Of a stretch of 64,000 bases of DNA, positions 49,741 to 59,243 are shown piece by piece. Position 1 is the stretch's first letter. The number at the start of each line of letters is the position of its first letter. This DNA is from Macrococcus equipercicus (GTDB lineage: Bacteria > Bacillota > Bacilli > Staphylococcales > Staphylococcaceae), in NCBI RefSeq assembly GCF_004359525.2, contig NZ_SCWC02000002.1, positions 428,436 to 492,435 on the forward strand, given 5' to 3'. The notes beneath the pieces were generated by a model. The model did no database searches, was not told the origin of the DNA, and saw only the letters and a program-made list of their open reading frames with translations. Both the position numbers and the translations under genes were made by a program.

Positions 49741-51483
49741 TTATAATAACTCCTTTGCAGTCACAACAGAATTGATCTGTTCTTCAATTTCGTGCGGCAA
49801 AATAGGTGTGCCATCGTATTTCACGAAGCTGTGAATTTTATTTTGATGATTCACGTTCATCTTGATGATCTGTGCCAGTTGTCCCTGATAGTTGTTCTCA
49901 GCGACGATGACACGTTTCGCTTTATCGAATGCCTGCTGCACTTCTGCTGTCGGGAATGGATGCAGCTGCTTGATGTGCAGGTGGTTCACAGATGCATCCA
50001 CGCGGTCCATCGCTTCTTCGATGGCACCGTATGTTGAAATAAAGCCGATGACAAGCACGTCCGCCGCTTCAAATCCACCGGTTTCAACGACCGGCTCTGA
50101 AATTTTTAAGTTCGCGATTTTTTCCATCCGTTTTTTCATCTGCTTAATGCGGTTGACAGGACTTTCAGACGGTTTGCCGTCTTCTGCATGTTCCACGCCG
50201 GTAACATGATGAATGCCGTTTTTAACGCCGGGAACCGTTCTCGGCGACACGCCTGACGCTGTCACTTCATAACGCTTGAAGTAGTCTTTGTTTTCGCGCT
50301 CAGGTACTTCTGTGACCAGGTTACCGCGCTCTATTTTAATGCGGCTGTAGTCAAGTTCAGGCACGGTCTGCTTACCGAGTGATAACTGCAGGTCGCTTAA
50401 AATAATGACCGGACACTGGTACTGTTCCGCCAGGTTGAATGCTTCCACTGTTGTATAGAAGGCATCTTCTGCGGTAGTCGGTGCCACAACAATCTTCGGA
50501 ATATCACCGTGCGTACCGTAGATCATCTGCATCAAGTCTGACTGCTCCTGCTTCGTCGGCAGTCCAGTAGATGGGCCGCCGCGCATCGTGTTGATGACGA
50601 CAAACGGCTGCTCTGTCATACCGCTCAAGCCGATCGCTTCCATCATCAGTGATAAGCCGGGACCTGCTGACGCCGTGAATGATCTGACCCCCGCATAGTT
50701 GACACCGATCGCCATGACCGCCGCTGCAATCTCGTCTTCCGTCTGGATGACTGTACCGTTAAACTTCGGCAGCTTGTCAATCATGTATTCCATGATTTCA
50801 GAAGCCGGCGTAATCGGATAGGCTGCCATAAAGCGTGCACCGCCTGCAATAGCACCGAGTGAGATCGCTTCGTTGCCGATCATGAACAGATGGCCGTTCT
50901 CACCGCTCTCTTCAAGATTGAACATATCGCCAATCTCACTGCCGTATTTCACCATTTCCTCAACGCCGAGCTGAAGCGCCTGTTTATTAAGCGCAACGAT
51001 TTTGTCGCCTTTTTTCTTGAACAGTGACTCCACTAACGCTTCAAACGGTTCCAGTGACATGCCGAGCAGCTGAGCCGTCGCGCCGACCGCCACCATGTTT
51101 TTCATCAGAGCGGTGCCCAGTTCTTTAGCGATTTCTGTAAAATTAATCTCGACGAATAAACCCGTGTAATCTTCCGGTTTTTCCGGCGTGAACTTGCCAT
51201 CCGCTAAAATAATACCGTTCTCATTTAATTCGTGGTAGTTTAAATCAATCGTCTCCTGATCGAATGCCACCAATATATCTAGGTCATCGCTGATTGCGTA
51301 GACCGGTGTCGTAGAGACACGAATTTTATTATTTGTATGGCCGCCTTTAATACGGCTTGAAAAATGTCTGTAACCGTAAAGGTAGTATCCTTGTCTGTTT
51401 AATGCTGTTGAAAAGATCTCCCCTGTTGATTCAATCCCTTCACCTTGCTGTCCGCCAACTTTCCACGAAATTTGTGATCTCAC
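49741..51483 (-). CDS. korA: 2-oxoacid:ferredoxin oxidoreductase, fused gamma-alpha subunit
   Basis: A 580-residue fusion. An N-terminal gamma domain (ISWKVGGQQGEGIESTGEIFS, residues about 1-180) is followed by the pyrimidine-binding alpha domain (GNEAISLGAIAGGARFMAAYPITPASEIMEYM, then TASAGPGLSLMMEAIGLSGMTEQPFV). The start is GTG at 51483, supported by GGAGGT at 7 bases. Two-subunit korAB of this kind is the staphylococcal/halophile type; 2-oxoglutarate is the usual substrate assigned. It is first in the operon. Confidence 0.93.
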   Translation of the reverse strand: MRSQISWKVGGQQGEGIESTGEIFSTALNRQGYYLYGYRHFSSRIKGGHTNNKIRVSTTPVYAISDDLDILVAFDQETIDLNYHELNENGIILADGKFTPEKPEDYTGLFVEINFTEIAKELGTALMKNMVAVGATAQLLGMSLEPFEALVESLFKKKGDKIVALNKQALQLGVEEMVKYGSEIGDMFNLEESGENGHLFMIGNEAISLGAIAGGARFMAAYPITPASEIMEYMIDKLPKFNGTVIQTEDEIAAAVMAIGVNYAGVRSFTASAGPGLSLMMEAIGLSGMTEQPFVVINTMRGGPSTGLPTKQEQSDLMQMIYGTHGDIPKIVVAPTTAEDAFYTTVEAFNLAEQYQCPVIILSDLQLSLGKQTVPELDYSRIKIERGNLVTEVPERENKDYFKRYEVTASGVSPRTVPGVKNGIHHVTGVEHAEDGKPSESPVNRIKQMKKRMEKIANLKISEPVVETGGFEAADVLVIGFISTYGAIEEAMDRVDASVNHLHIKQLHPFPTAEVQQAFDKAKRVIVAENNYQGQLAQIIKMNVNHQNKIHSFVKYDGTPILPHEIEEQINSVVTAKELL

Positions 51484-51522
51484 ATCACTAACCTCCTCGA
51501 ATTCTCTTCATCTAATATAACA

Positions 51523-51559
51523 GAAAACCTCCACCAGAACATGTCTGGTGAAGGTTTTC
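51523..51559 (-). terminator. Terminator of ymdB
   Basis: A long 16-bp stem (51523-51538 with 51544-51559, one mismatch) with loop ACATG, lying between ymdB and korA. T-rich flank on the minus strand is provided by the stem base. Confidence 0.75.
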
Positions 51560-51573
51560 ACATGAAAATCATA

Positions 51574-52371
51574 CTAATGGCCGATAAACGGATGATCGTC
51601 ATTGATTAAAATCCGCTCAATCTTTTTCGTGCGGCCTGTTTTATCGAGCTCGATGAATACACCGGATAGCATACCGCGGCCGGTATCATGCAGCACGTGC
51701 TTGACCGGCAGTGCCGTCAGGAAGCGGTGGATGACCTCGTCCTTGTTAATACCGAGTATGCCGTCGTAATGGCCCGTCATCCCTACATCTGTAATAAACC
51801 CTGTGCCGCCCGGCAGCACCCGCTCATCAGCGGTCTGAATATGTGTATGCGTGCCGACAACCGCACTGACGCGGCCGTCCAGATAATAACCCATCGCGCC
51901 TTTCTCAGATGTTGTCTCCGCGTGGAAATCAACAAAAATATAAGGCGTCTCTTTCCGCGCTTCAGCGATCAGTTCGTCCGCCTTCTTGAACGGGCAGTCA
52001 ATCGCCGGCATAAACGCCCGGCCCTGCAGATTGATCACCGCAAGCTTGTCCTGATTGAAACGCACCATCTTCATGCCGACACCAGGTGCCTCGGCTGGAT
52101 AGTTCGCAGGCCGGATCATCTTGATGTCCTGGTCCAGCAAGTCATAGACCTCACGCTGACCATACGTATGATTGCCGAGCGTCACCATATCCACGCCCTG
52201 CGTCATCATTGACTTATAGATCTTCTCCGTGATACCTCGGCCATGAGCTGCATTCTCGCCGTTCACAATCGTCACGTTCGGTCTATATTGACTCTTCAGC
52301 TGCGGTAAATATGTCTCCAGCATATCGCGCCCGATTGCACCGACGATATCACCGATAAATAATAGTCTCAT
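51574..52371 (-). CDS. ymdB: YmdB-family metallophosphoesterase
   Basis: A 265-residue dinuclear metal phosphoesterase with 2',3'-cyclic nucleotide phosphodiesterase activity in Bacillus, where it affects biofilm and motility gene expression and works near RNase Y. Motifs: LFIGDIVGAIGRDML, NGENAAHGRGI, LGNHTYGQ, VDFHAETTSEKGA, VVGTHTHIQTADERVLPGGTGFITDVGMTG. All metal ligands are in place. In staphylococci rny normally lies upstream; here that position is taken by a small DUF3139-like gene and a transposon. Confidence 0.95.
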   Translation of the reverse strand: MRLLFIGDIVGAIGRDMLETYLPQLKSQYRPNVTIVNGENAAHGRGITEKIYKSMMTQGVDMVTLGNHTYGQREVYDLLDQDIKMIRPANYPAEAPGVGMKMVRFNQDKLAVINLQGRAFMPAIDCPFKKADELIAEARKETPYIFVDFHAETTSEKGAMGYYLDGRVSAVVGTHTHIQTADERVLPGGTGFITDVGMTGHYDGILGINKDEVIHRFLTALPVKHVLHDTGRGMLSGVFIELDKTGRTKKIERILINDDHPFIGH

Positions 52372-52398
52372 TATTAACTCCTTTAGTTCACATGTATA

Positions 52399-52722
52399 TT
52401 ATTTTTCAAAATGCTGCTTATGATTTTTATCCAAGTAAAACTCAAGTTTCACTTGATCTTTACTGGTCCGGTAGTAGTAATAGTAGTTCGGATCACCTTT
52501 CACTTTCACTTCCACCATGTAGTTTTTGTCACCGCTTCTGTTGGCCATAAATCCTTTTGCCTTGAAGTCCTCTTTCTTCACGTGCTGTTCCTTCACCATG
52601 TATTCAGCAACACGCTCCTGCACAGTGCTCACTTTGTACTGAATGAAGCCGTATATACCGGCAAACAGCATCGTGACAACAAGCACAATGCCTATCAGCC
52701 ATCTCATCGTTTTATTCGTCAT
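52399..52722 (-). CDS. Small membrane protein, DUF3139-like
   Basis: A 107-residue protein with one N-terminal membrane helix (residues about 8-27) and an extracellular domain ending in a tyrosine-rich strand (GDPNYYYYYRTSKDQVKLEFYLD). The pattern of an N-terminal helix and a YMV..KGDPNY..Y block suggests the DUF3139 group of Firmicutes proteins. Function unknown. It lies 27 bases upstream of ymdB and may be co-transcribed. Confidence 0.72.
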   Translation of the reverse strand: MTNKTMRWLIGIVLVVTMLFAGIYGFIQYKVSTVQERVAEYMVKEQHVKKEDFKAKGFMANRSGDKNYMVEVKVKGDPNYYYYYRTSKDQVKLEFYLDKNHKQHFEK

Positions 52723-52983
52723 ACTGTCGTTCCTTTCCTCGTACTCTCAATTACTGTAACATAAAAATTGATCAGCTGACGTACTAATAAGTAAACTTCA
52801 TATTTAAACAGATGCGTTAAACGTTAAAAGCCCTTTTGTCCATCTGTTCATCTTCGTGTACTATATCTGAAATCTTCATTGGTTTCTAGCCATACAATAA
52901 AAGATGAGTTTCTGTACATAAAATTAGATAGCAATTGATAGTGTATAGTTACTTAATAAATGAGAATATTTTTACATGATAAA
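52723..52983. other. Non-coding boundary between core chromosome and transposon
   Basis: I see no gene here. The region holds the first copy of the 28-bp dyad (52891-52918) and AT-rich sequence up to the tniB terminator. The left edge of the inserted element is probably at or near the dyad; no clear target-site duplication could be identified by eye. Confidence 0.6.
52891..52918. repeat. 28-bp dyad copy 1 (left half degenerate)
   Basis: The right arm TTTCTGTACA (52909-52918) is identical to copies 2 and 3, and the 8-base centre AAGATGAG matches copy 2 at seven positions. The left arm CATACAATAA matches TGTACAGAAA at only six of ten positions. It lies about 90 bases beyond the end of tniB. 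Confidence 0.75.
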
Positions 52984-53008
52984 AGAGAACTAGAATGTCT
53001 AGTTCTCT
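52984..53008 (-). terminator. Terminator of the tni operon
   Basis: A perfect 10-bp stem (52984-52993 with 52999-53008), loop AATGT, directly after the tniB stop, followed by TTTTATC on the minus strand. Confidence 0.8.
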
Positions 53009-53818
53009 TTATCTAATTCCTATGACTAGGCTATCTCTTGCTGCTTCGACTACCTCCGTGCTTATTTTATCAAGTCCGTTGATATCCATAATTCTATCAA
53101 TCTGCGCAAATAAACGGTGAATCAAACGAAAATTGCCTTTTGTGATTTTTATGATAGTGGTAATAGCCTCATAATCAGAAAAATCTTCAAGTTTTAAATC
53201 AAATCCTAAGTCCTGCCACTTATACTCTAAGATATGATGTGTCTCATCCTTACTGAGTCTTTCAAATTCATGCGCAAATCCTATTCTTGAATAAAGCTGT
53301 GGGTATCTTGAAAGCTTCTTTTCAATTCCAGGCATTCCTATGAATATCATTGCCAGGTCATAAGTATCATAGATATTTCTCAGTTGTTCCAGATGCTGCA
53401 CTTTAAGCCTATCAATCTCATCGACAATGATTAATTTGATTCCAGAATAACTATCAGTAAATTTCGCACCTTCTTCATTATATTTATCGACTATATAACT
53501 GGTCTGTACTCTACATATCTTAGAATCAATGCTATCAATCTGTTGACTTATTTTTGTCTGGTGTTCTGCTGGAGCAGTATAGAAGATTTTATCTACTTTT
53601 AGAATACTTTCATCAGCTTTCATTAAAATTTTTTTGATGTTGATTTCTTTAATCTGGCTACTGATATTATCCCAGTCACAGTAATATCTCGAAGAAAGTG
53701 TCTTTCCTACACCTGGCTGCCCATAACATATTCCAATATATTTATATTTAATACATGCTTCACAAAACTCGACGAATCTCTTATACTCCTTTGTCTCAAT
53801 AAAAGTGGGTCTACTCAT
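53009..53818 (-). CDS. tniB: TniB-type transposition AAA+ ATPase
   Basis: A 269-residue AAA+ ATPase (AAA_22/TniB group, MuB/TnsC-like). Walker A is GQPGVGKT (residues 33-40), Walker B is LIIVDEIDRL, and sensor residues lie in FIGMPGIEKKLSRYPQLYSRIGFAHEF. It should bind target DNA and activate the TniA transposase. Its start overlaps the tniA stop by 8 bases. It is the last gene of the operon, nearest the left dyad. Equivalent to p271 of Tn552. Confidence 0.92.
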   Translation of the reverse strand: MSRPTFIETKEYKRFVEFCEACIKYKYIGICYGQPGVGKTLSSRYYCDWDNISSQIKEINIKKILMKADESILKVDKIFYTAPAEHQTKISQQIDSIDSKICRVQTSYIVDKYNEEGAKFTDSYSGIKLIIVDEIDRLKVQHLEQLRNIYDTYDLAMIFIGMPGIEKKLSRYPQLYSRIGFAHEFERLSKDETHHILEYKWQDLGFDLKLEDFSDYEAITTIIKITKGNFRLIHRLFAQIDRIMDINGLDKISTEVVEAARDSLVIGIR

Positions 53819-55247
53819 TTATATACCTCTTTAATTTTTTGACATCTTTTTTACTGGTATCAGAGTTATTTTTACTTTTTTCTTCTATTAATATATCCTT
53901 CGTACTTAGATCAGAAATCTGTTGCTTGATTTCCCTTCTTCTCTTATTCCTCGCATATTCAAGGTCTTTGATATCAATAGAATACTCTGCAAGTTCCGGT
54001 GCAATGGCAGTACAAAGGAATTCACTTTCATAGAACACACGGATTTCTGCCAGATCATTCGGATTATAGCGGATTAACACCTGTTCTCCGATATATGCTG
54101 CAAGATTGGTATTGGTATATTTAAAACCTTGAAAATGTATCCCATCTGAATGTATCTTACGAGTCTTTGCTATTTCCAGTAGTAATAAATCTAGCTCTTC
54201 TAAACTTATCGGCATATTTGGCATGAAATTATTTCTATTCCACATTTCTACTGGAGAGGATTTTTTCGTACTGTGTATCTTGTGATTATATTCGTGAACA
54301 AGATAATGATGTAGTTTTTGATTGAATTGCTTGTAATCGAGTAATTCTTGATTATCGGAGTTTCCTAGATATCCTGGCATTTGTTCTAGAAACATCTGAT
54401 TGATACTTAGAAAAAATCTTTCAATCTTTCCTCTTCCTCTGGGTATGCCTACCTTAGAAAAAATTAAATTTATCTTTAGGTCCACTGCTACTTGTTCCAG
54501 GTGATTTGAAGTGAAGTCACTACCATGATCGGTATAGAACTTTTCTGGTATCCCACAAATGGGCCACTTCACATCAGCTTTGTGCCATATGGCTTGATGC
54601 AGTGTCAATGCTGTATTCTTAGCATTTGGACTTTCAAAACTGACGTGATATCCTGCCACTGCACGACTATAATCATCTAATATGATGGTCAGCCAAGGTC
54701 TATTAACATGGCCTTTCTGATCATAAACTAGAATATCCAGCATGGTGTGATCAGCCTGCCAAATCTCATTGGGTTCTGTTGATTCTCTCAACTTAACAAG
54801 GTCATATTTATTGGAATAGAATGAATCGCCCTTATGAGCATAGTCAATCAATGAAATCGGCATGCAATTGACGATATCATAAACTTGCTTGTAGCTTGGG
54901 GAAGATATTTTATTATCTTTACAGAATGTATCAATTTTTCGATGGATTGTAGCTATACTGATTCTCTTATTTTTAAGTCTGATTTTTTGTATTTCTTCTA
55001 TTATAATAGAATCTACTTTTCTGGTTCCTGAATCAGATCTTTTTCTATGAATCAAACCCATCAGACCATCTGATTGATAGAGTTTCTTCCATTTATATAG
55101 TGTACTGATTGGAACTCCCGATTGAAGGGATATATCTTTCATCGGATATGCATCAAAAATGTTGGATTTTATGATATTAAACTTGGCTATCGCTTTATTA
55201 CGTTGTTCATCTGAATAACTAGTGAGTCGATTCTCCATACTTTTCAT
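53811..55247 (-). CDS. tniA: TniA-type DDE transposase
   Basis: A 478-residue rve-superfamily transposase. An N-terminal helix-turn-helix (MKDISLQSGVPISTLYKWKKLYQ) and a second DNA-binding region are followed by the catalytic core with D166 (IWQADHT), D240 (FYTDHGSDF) and E276 (GRGKIERFF), a D-D-35-E spacing. A Mu-type C-terminal beta-barrel and a charged Lys/Ser-rich tail follow that probably contacts TniB. The ATG at 55247 overlaps the resolvase gene by 29 bases and has GGAGG 9 bases upstream. Equivalent to p480 of Tn552. Full length and apparently intact. Confidence 0.94.
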   Translation of the reverse strand: MKSMENRLTSYSDEQRNKAIAKFNIIKSNIFDAYPMKDISLQSGVPISTLYKWKKLYQSDGLMGLIHRKRSDSGTRKVDSIIIEEIQKIRLKNKRISIATIHRKIDTFCKDNKISSPSYKQVYDIVNCMPISLIDYAHKGDSFYSNKYDLVKLRESTEPNEIWQADHTMLDILVYDQKGHVNRPWLTIILDDYSRAVAGYHVSFESPNAKNTALTLHQAIWHKADVKWPICGIPEKFYTDHGSDFTSNHLEQVAVDLKINLIFSKVGIPRGRGKIERFFLSINQMFLEQMPGYLGNSDNQELLDYKQFNQKLHHYLVHEYNHKIHSTKKSSPVEMWNRNNFMPNMPISLEELDLLLLEIAKTRKIHSDGIHFQGFKYTNTNLAAYIGEQVLIRYNPNDLAEIRVFYESEFLCTAIAPELAEYSIDIKDLEYARNKRRREIKQQISDLSTKDILIEEKSKNNSDTSKKDVKKLKRYINE

Positions 55248-55812
55248 CTTCTCGTTCCTCCAGTTTCTCTAGATAACGATAAATCGTAGTACGTGATACT
55301 CCCCATTTCTCCGCAACAGTTTTAATAGGTGTTCCATTATCAACAAGTGTTTTCATCAGATGAATATCATGCTCAGTCAGCTTCTCAGGTCTTCCGCCCA
55401 AGCGACCTCTTGCTCTCGCAGCCATCCGTCCTGCTGCTGATCGTTCTAATATCAGATTACGCTCAAATTCTGCAAATGCTGCAAAGAGATGAAAAAGTAA
55501 TTGTCCGGTTGAACTGGATTTATCCATCGTAATATTTTCCTGTATACTATGAAAACTTACTCCTCTGTCATTCAATGTATTGACGATGGAAATTAAATCC
55601 TCCATATTTCGTCCTAACCGATCCAACCTCCAAACGACAACTGTATCTCCTGACCTGGCAAAATTAATAACTTCATCAAGACCTTGTCGTTTACTTTTGG
55701 CTCCACTGATTTTATCAGTAAATATTTTTTCACACCCATAACTTTCCAGGCTATCTTTTTGTAAATCCAAATTCTGTAATCCGGTCGAAACTCGTGCATA
55801 ACCTATTTTCAT
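55219..55812 (-). CDS. Serine resolvase/invertase of the transposon
   Basis: A 197-residue small serine recombinase. Catalytic Ser9 is in GYARVSTGLQNLDLQ, WRLDRLGRNMEDL provides the conserved arginines, and the family block GQLLFHLFAAFAEFERNLILER is present. The C-terminal helix-turn-helix is TPIKTVAEKWGVSRTTIYRYL. ATG 55812 follows GGAGG by 6 bases. It should resolve cointegrates formed during replicative transposition by acting at res sites; the 28-bp dyad upstream (55941) is the right size for a recombinase subsite. First gene of res-tniA-tniB. Confidence 0.93.
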   Translation of the reverse strand: MKIGYARVSTGLQNLDLQKDSLESYGCEKIFTDKISGAKSKRQGLDEVINFARSGDTVVVWRLDRLGRNMEDLISIVNTLNDRGVSFHSIQENITMDKSSSTGQLLFHLFAAFAEFERNLILERSAAGRMAARARGRLGGRPEKLTEHDIHLMKTLVDNGTPIKTVAEKWGVSRTTIYRYLEKLEEREDEKYGESTH

Positions 55813-55940
55813 AATGTTCCTCCTGTCAAAATCATTGTAACATATCTTAAAATCAGACACCTTAATGAACGTAGAATATTTGACGGGTTTTTGAACGTGA
55901 CATGATATGTTTTTTACCCAAAAAATAATGAAATATCGAG

Positions 55941-55968
55941 TGTACAGAAAAAGAGGAGTTTCTGTACA
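55941..55968. repeat. 28-bp dyad copy 2, perfect arms
   Basis: TGTACAGAAA (55941-55950) and TTTCTGTACA (55959-55968) are perfect inverted arms with an 8-base centre. The symmetry extends outward to GAG/CTC. It lies about 130 bases upstream of the resolvase start and 20 bases downstream of the sco stop. Confidence 0.85.
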
Positions 55969-55988
55969 CTCATTATTTCATCATCGGA

Positions 55989-56588
55989 TTATTTCACGGG
56001 ACCTTTATTAATTAACGTCTTCACATCTTTTACAATCTCATTCTTAGGGAATTCTTCCTGACCGGTGTCTTTACCGACATAATCTTTTATCACTTTACCG
56101 TTCTGATCAATCAGATAGAATGAGGTGCCATGTGTAGCCTGATCAGTCCCAATGGTCGGGGCGGCGACAAGCGCCTTGAAATTTTTTGCCGCAAAGTCTG
56201 CGATTTCTCTTGGTTTATATCCTGTCACAAGCTTCCATTTACCATCAGTCTGATCCAGGTCTTTTACATAATTTTTTAGTTTAGTCGGAGAATCTACTTC
56301 AGGGTCTACACTCATGCTGAGAATCCCATAATCTTTAACTCCTTTTTTTTCGAGTTCGTCTGTAACATCACTCATATTTTTGGTCATCGGCGGACAGACC
56401 GTTTCACATTTCGTAAATATAAAGTCTACGAGCCACACTTTTCCTTTCATCTCTTTCGTATTGAATGTTTTCCCTTCCTCGTCAGTTGCTGTGAAACTGG
56501 ATAGTTGATTGCCATAGCCTTCCTGGACTTTTACGTTTCCACAGCCTGCCAGTACAAGCAGTAGGATGAGTAAGATTGATTTCTTCAT
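55989..56588 (-). CDS. SCO1/SenC/PrrC-family thioredoxin-like lipoprotein
   Basis: A 199-residue lipoprotein (lipobox LAGC, Cys16) with the SCO thioredoxin-like fold. The copper/thiol motif is CETVC (Cys61-Cys65) and the third ligand His is in QATHGTSFYLID (about residue 153). SCO proteins deliver copper to, or reduce thiols of, the CuA site of cytochrome oxidase, and some act in redox or copper stress. ATG 56588 follows AAGGAG. It is divergent from cadC-cadA with CadC-like dyads in between, so metal-responsive expression is likely. An unusual cargo for a cadmium module. Confidence 0.9.
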   Translation of the reverse strand: MKKSILLILLLVLAGCGNVKVQEGYGNQLSSFTATDEEGKTFNTKEMKGKVWLVDFIFTKCETVCPPMTKNMSDVTDELEKKGVKDYGILSMSVDPEVDSPTKLKNYVKDLDQTDGKWKLVTGYKPREIADFAAKNFKALVAAPTIGTDQATHGTSFYLIDQNGKVIKDYVGKDTGQEEFPKNEIVKDVKTLINKGPVK

Positions 56589-56605
56589 TAGATATTCTCC
56601 TTCAT

Positions 56606-56668
56606 TCAATTATATAGTTGATTAATATCGATTCTTATATTATACTACATTCAACTAATTAATTGAAT
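56606..56668. promoter_or_regulatory. Two dyads in the sco/cadC divergent region, candidate CadC operators
   Basis: TCAATTATATAGTTGA (56606-56621) and ATTCAACTAATTAATTGAAT (56649-56668) are inverted repeats with related TCAA/TTGA half-sites. They resemble the TTCAA..TTGAA-type CadC/SmtB operator arrangement. The first sits by the sco start, the second just before the cadC ribosome-binding site. Confidence 0.6.
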
Positions 56669-56681
56669 AAGGAGTTTTTAA

Positions 56682-57038
56682 ATGACTAATTATACGTGTG
56701 ATGTCGTCTGTCATAATGAAGAACAAGTCAGTCGAGTGAAACGTCATCTAAATCAATTACCGATGAAAGATGTTACGTTGTTCCTTAAAGCCATCGCAGA
56801 TGAAAACCGTTCGAAGATTGTCAGTGCATTATGTGCTGAAGAGGAACTATGTGTCTGTGATATCTCCTGTATCCTGGATATTTCAATCGCCAATGCCTCC
56901 AGTCATCTAAGGAAGCTTCATAAACAGGGAGTCGTCAAAACAAGGAAGGATGGTAAACTGGTTCATTACAGTCTTGATGATCAACACGTCAGACAGATCA
57001 TGGAAATGACCATCGAACATATGGAGGAAATCGCATGA
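56682..57038 (+). CDS. cadC: CadC-type ArsR-family metal-sensing repressor
   Basis: A 118-residue winged-helix repressor. It has N-terminal Cys residues ([11 protein letters not shown]) plus the ELCVCD motif on the recognition-side helix, the four-cysteine cadmium/lead site of CadC. The DNA-binding helices are [32 protein letters not shown], and a C-terminal [16 protein letters not shown] helix may carry the second site. Binding of Cd(II), Pb(II) or Zn(II) releases it from the operator. Its stop overlaps the cadA start by 4 bases. Confidence 0.94.
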   Translation: MTNYTCDVVCHNEEQVSRVKRHLNQLPMKDVTLFLKAIADENRSKIVSALCAEEELCVCDISCILDISIANASSHLRKLHKQGVVKTRKDGKLVHYSLDDQHVRQIMEMTIEHMEEIA

Positions 57039-59125
57039 GTACGAATAATGAGAAAAAAGCCTACCGCATACAGAACCTTTCCTGCTCAAGCTGCGCAAAG
57101 ACATATGAAGCTAATCTGAAAGCATTACCTAATGTAATCGATGCAGAAGTTAATCATACGGCTGCGAAGATTTATATTACTGGTGATGCGACGATTGCGG
57201 AGATGGAGAAAGCCGGCGCATTCGATAACGTTAAAGTGAGAGATGTCAATGAACGTAAAATCGAAAAAGAAAATTTCTGGAAGAAGAAAGAGAATTATCC
57301 TGTCTACTTGGCTGCTGTCATCGTTCTTATCAGCCTGATCCTTTCCTTTACTTTAGGAGAGAAACATATTCTGCCGACAATCGGTTATCTGGCGGCAATC
57401 ATCATCGGAGGATATTCTCTTTTCATCACCGGATTTAAAAACCTGATTCGATTGAAGTTTGATATGAATACATTGATGACGATTGCGGTTATCGGTGCTA
57501 CCTTAATCGGAGAATGGCAGGAAGGAGCGACTGTTGTCATCCTGTTTGCGATAAGTGAAGCACTGGAACGCTATTCAATGGATAAAGCGAGACAATCCAT
57601 CAATCTTCTGATGGATGTTGCGCCATCAGAGGCATTGATTCGAAGAGATGGTGCTGAACAGACAATGGATGTCACAGATATTCGGGTCGGTGATATCATG
57701 ATCGTCAAACCGGGTAAGAAAGTGGCAATGGACGGCATCGTCATTAAAGGTCATTCTACAATCAATCAGGCGGCTATCACAGGAGAAAGTGTGCCGGCAG
57801 CCAAAGGGATAGATGATGAAGTTTTTGCGGGCACCTTGAACGAAGAAGGATTGATTGAAGTCAAGGTCACAAAACTAGTCGAAGATACGACGATTTCCAA
57901 GATCATACATCTTGTTGAGGAAGCACAGGCAGAACGTGCTCCTTCTCAGGCGTTCGTCGATAAATTTGCTAAATATTATACACCAGCCATTATGATAATC
58001 GCAGTCTTAGTCATGCTGATTCCACCATTATTACTGAATGGTTCATGGCATGAGTGGTTGTATCAAGGCCTTGCTGTATTAATCATTGGATGTCCATGTG
58101 CCCTTGTCGTTTCTACACCTGTCGCAATAGTGACTGCAATCGGTAATGCAGCTCGTCAAGGCGTTCTGATCAAAGGTGGAATACACCTTGAAGAGGCAGG
58201 TCATATTGATACGATTGCATTTGATAAGACCGGTACATTGACTGAAGGTATTCCTGCAGTCACTGATATCTTCCCTGTTGATAATGATTCACTTATCAAA
58301 GCAGCTGCACTAGAGAATGGTTCACAGCATCCTCTGGCAGCAGCTATCCTTCGTAAAGCAGAAACAGAACAGTTATCTTATCAAGCTGTGACAGTCGAAA
58401 ACTTCCAGTCGATTACAGGTAAAGGCGTAAAAGGAGATATTGATGGTAGGACGTATTATATAGGTAGCCCGTCATTATTTGAGTCGCTTGGACTCGGTAG
58501 CGATGAGAAAATCGAAACGTTACAGGCAGATGGTAAGACAGTGATGTTATTTGGTAGTGATAAAATTGAGTTGATCATCGCGGTAGCTGATGAGCTAAGA
58601 CCTGAGGTGACAGCCGTCCTTAGAGAGTTGAAGCAGATGAAACTTAATACGATGATGCTGACAGGTGATAACGAAAGAACAGGTCAGGCGATCGGAAGAC
58701 GTGCAGGATTGGCGTCAGTCCAGGCTAACTTGATGCCTGAAGATAAACTTAACATCATACGTGAAACAAAGAAACAGCATAAAGTTGTGATGATTGGTGA
58801 TGGAGTCAATGATGCCCCGGCGCTTGCAGCTGCTGATATTGGTATAGCGATGGGGGGATCAGGTACAGATACTGCATTAGAGACTGCTGATATCGCCTTG
58901 ATGTCAGGTGACCTGAATAAACTTCCCTATACTATCAGGTTAAGCAAAAAGACATTGAAAATCATTAAACAGAATATTACCTTCTCACTGATTATCAAAC
59001 TGATTGCCCTACTACTGGTCATCCCCGGATGGTTGACCTTATGGATTGCCATCTTCTCAGATATTGGAGCCACTTTGATTGTCACACTCAATAGTATGCG
59101 ACTAATCAGGCTCAAAAATAAATAA
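57035..59125 (+). CDS. cadA: CadA-type cadmium/zinc-exporting P1B-ATPase
   Basis: A 696-residue heavy-metal efflux ATPase. An N-terminal heavy-metal-associated domain has the CSSC ligands (Cys17, Cys20), and there are eight membrane helices. The TGES actuator loop is [13 protein letters not shown], the translocation motif CPC (Cys353) is in [15 protein letters not shown], and the phosphorylation site is DKTGTLTEG (Asp397). The HP motif is [10 protein letters not shown] and the hinge is [25 protein letters not shown] with a late Asp-containing helix ([17 protein letters not shown]) fits the Cd/Zn/Pb subgroup. Operon with cadC. Confidence 0.95.
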   Translation: MSTNNEKKAYRIQNLSCSSCAKTYEANLKALPNVIDAEVNHTAAKIYITGDATIAEMEKAGAFDNVKVRDVNERKIEKENFWKKKENYPVYLAAVIVLISLILSFTLGEKHILPTIGYLAAIIIGGYSLFITGFKNLIRLKFDMNTLMTIAVIGATLIGEWQEGATVVILFAISEALERYSMDKARQSINLLMDVAPSEALIRRDGAEQTMDVTDIRVGDIMIVKPGKKVAMDGIVIKGHSTINQAAITGESVPAAKGIDDEVFAGTLNEEGLIEVKVTKLVEDTTISKIIHLVEEAQAERAPSQAFVDKFAKYYTPAIMIIAVLVMLIPPLLLNGSWHEWLYQGLAVLIIGCPCALVVSTPVAIVTAIGNAARQGVLIKGGIHLEEAGHIDTIAFDKTGTLTEGIPAVTDIFPVDNDSLIKAAALENGSQHPLAAAILRKAETEQLSYQAVTVENFQSITGKGVKGDIDGRTYYIGSPSLFESLGLGSDEKIETLQADGKTVMLFGSDKIELIIAVADELRPEVTAVLRELKQMKLNTMMLTGDNERTGQAIGRRAGLASVQANLMPEDKLNIIRETKKQHKVVMIGDGVNDAPALAAADIGIAMGGSGTDTALETADIALMSGDLNKLPYTIRLSKKTLKIIKQNITFSLIIKLIALLLVIPGWLTLWIAIFSDIGATLIVTLNSMRLIRLKNK

Positions 59126-59133
59126 TATTAATT

Positions 59134-59173
59134 GAAACCGAACGATATACATTACAGTATGTCGTTCGGTTTC
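59134..59173 (+). terminator. Terminator after cadA
   Basis: A 17-bp stem with one mismatch (59134-59150 with 59157-59173), loop ATTACA, shortly after the cadA stop. The 3' T-content is modest. Confidence 0.75.
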
Positions 59174-59243
59174 TCATTTATTGAATTAAATTTTTCTAGA
59201 TTAACAAATAAATTTACATGATAGAAAAGTTCATTAAAAAGAG

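Noticed and set aside
55941..55968. Dyad copy 2 read as a simple transcription terminator for sco
   Set aside because: The stem is not followed by a T-tract on the relevant strand, and the same sequence recurs at two other non-equivalent places, which fits a recombination or terminal element better.
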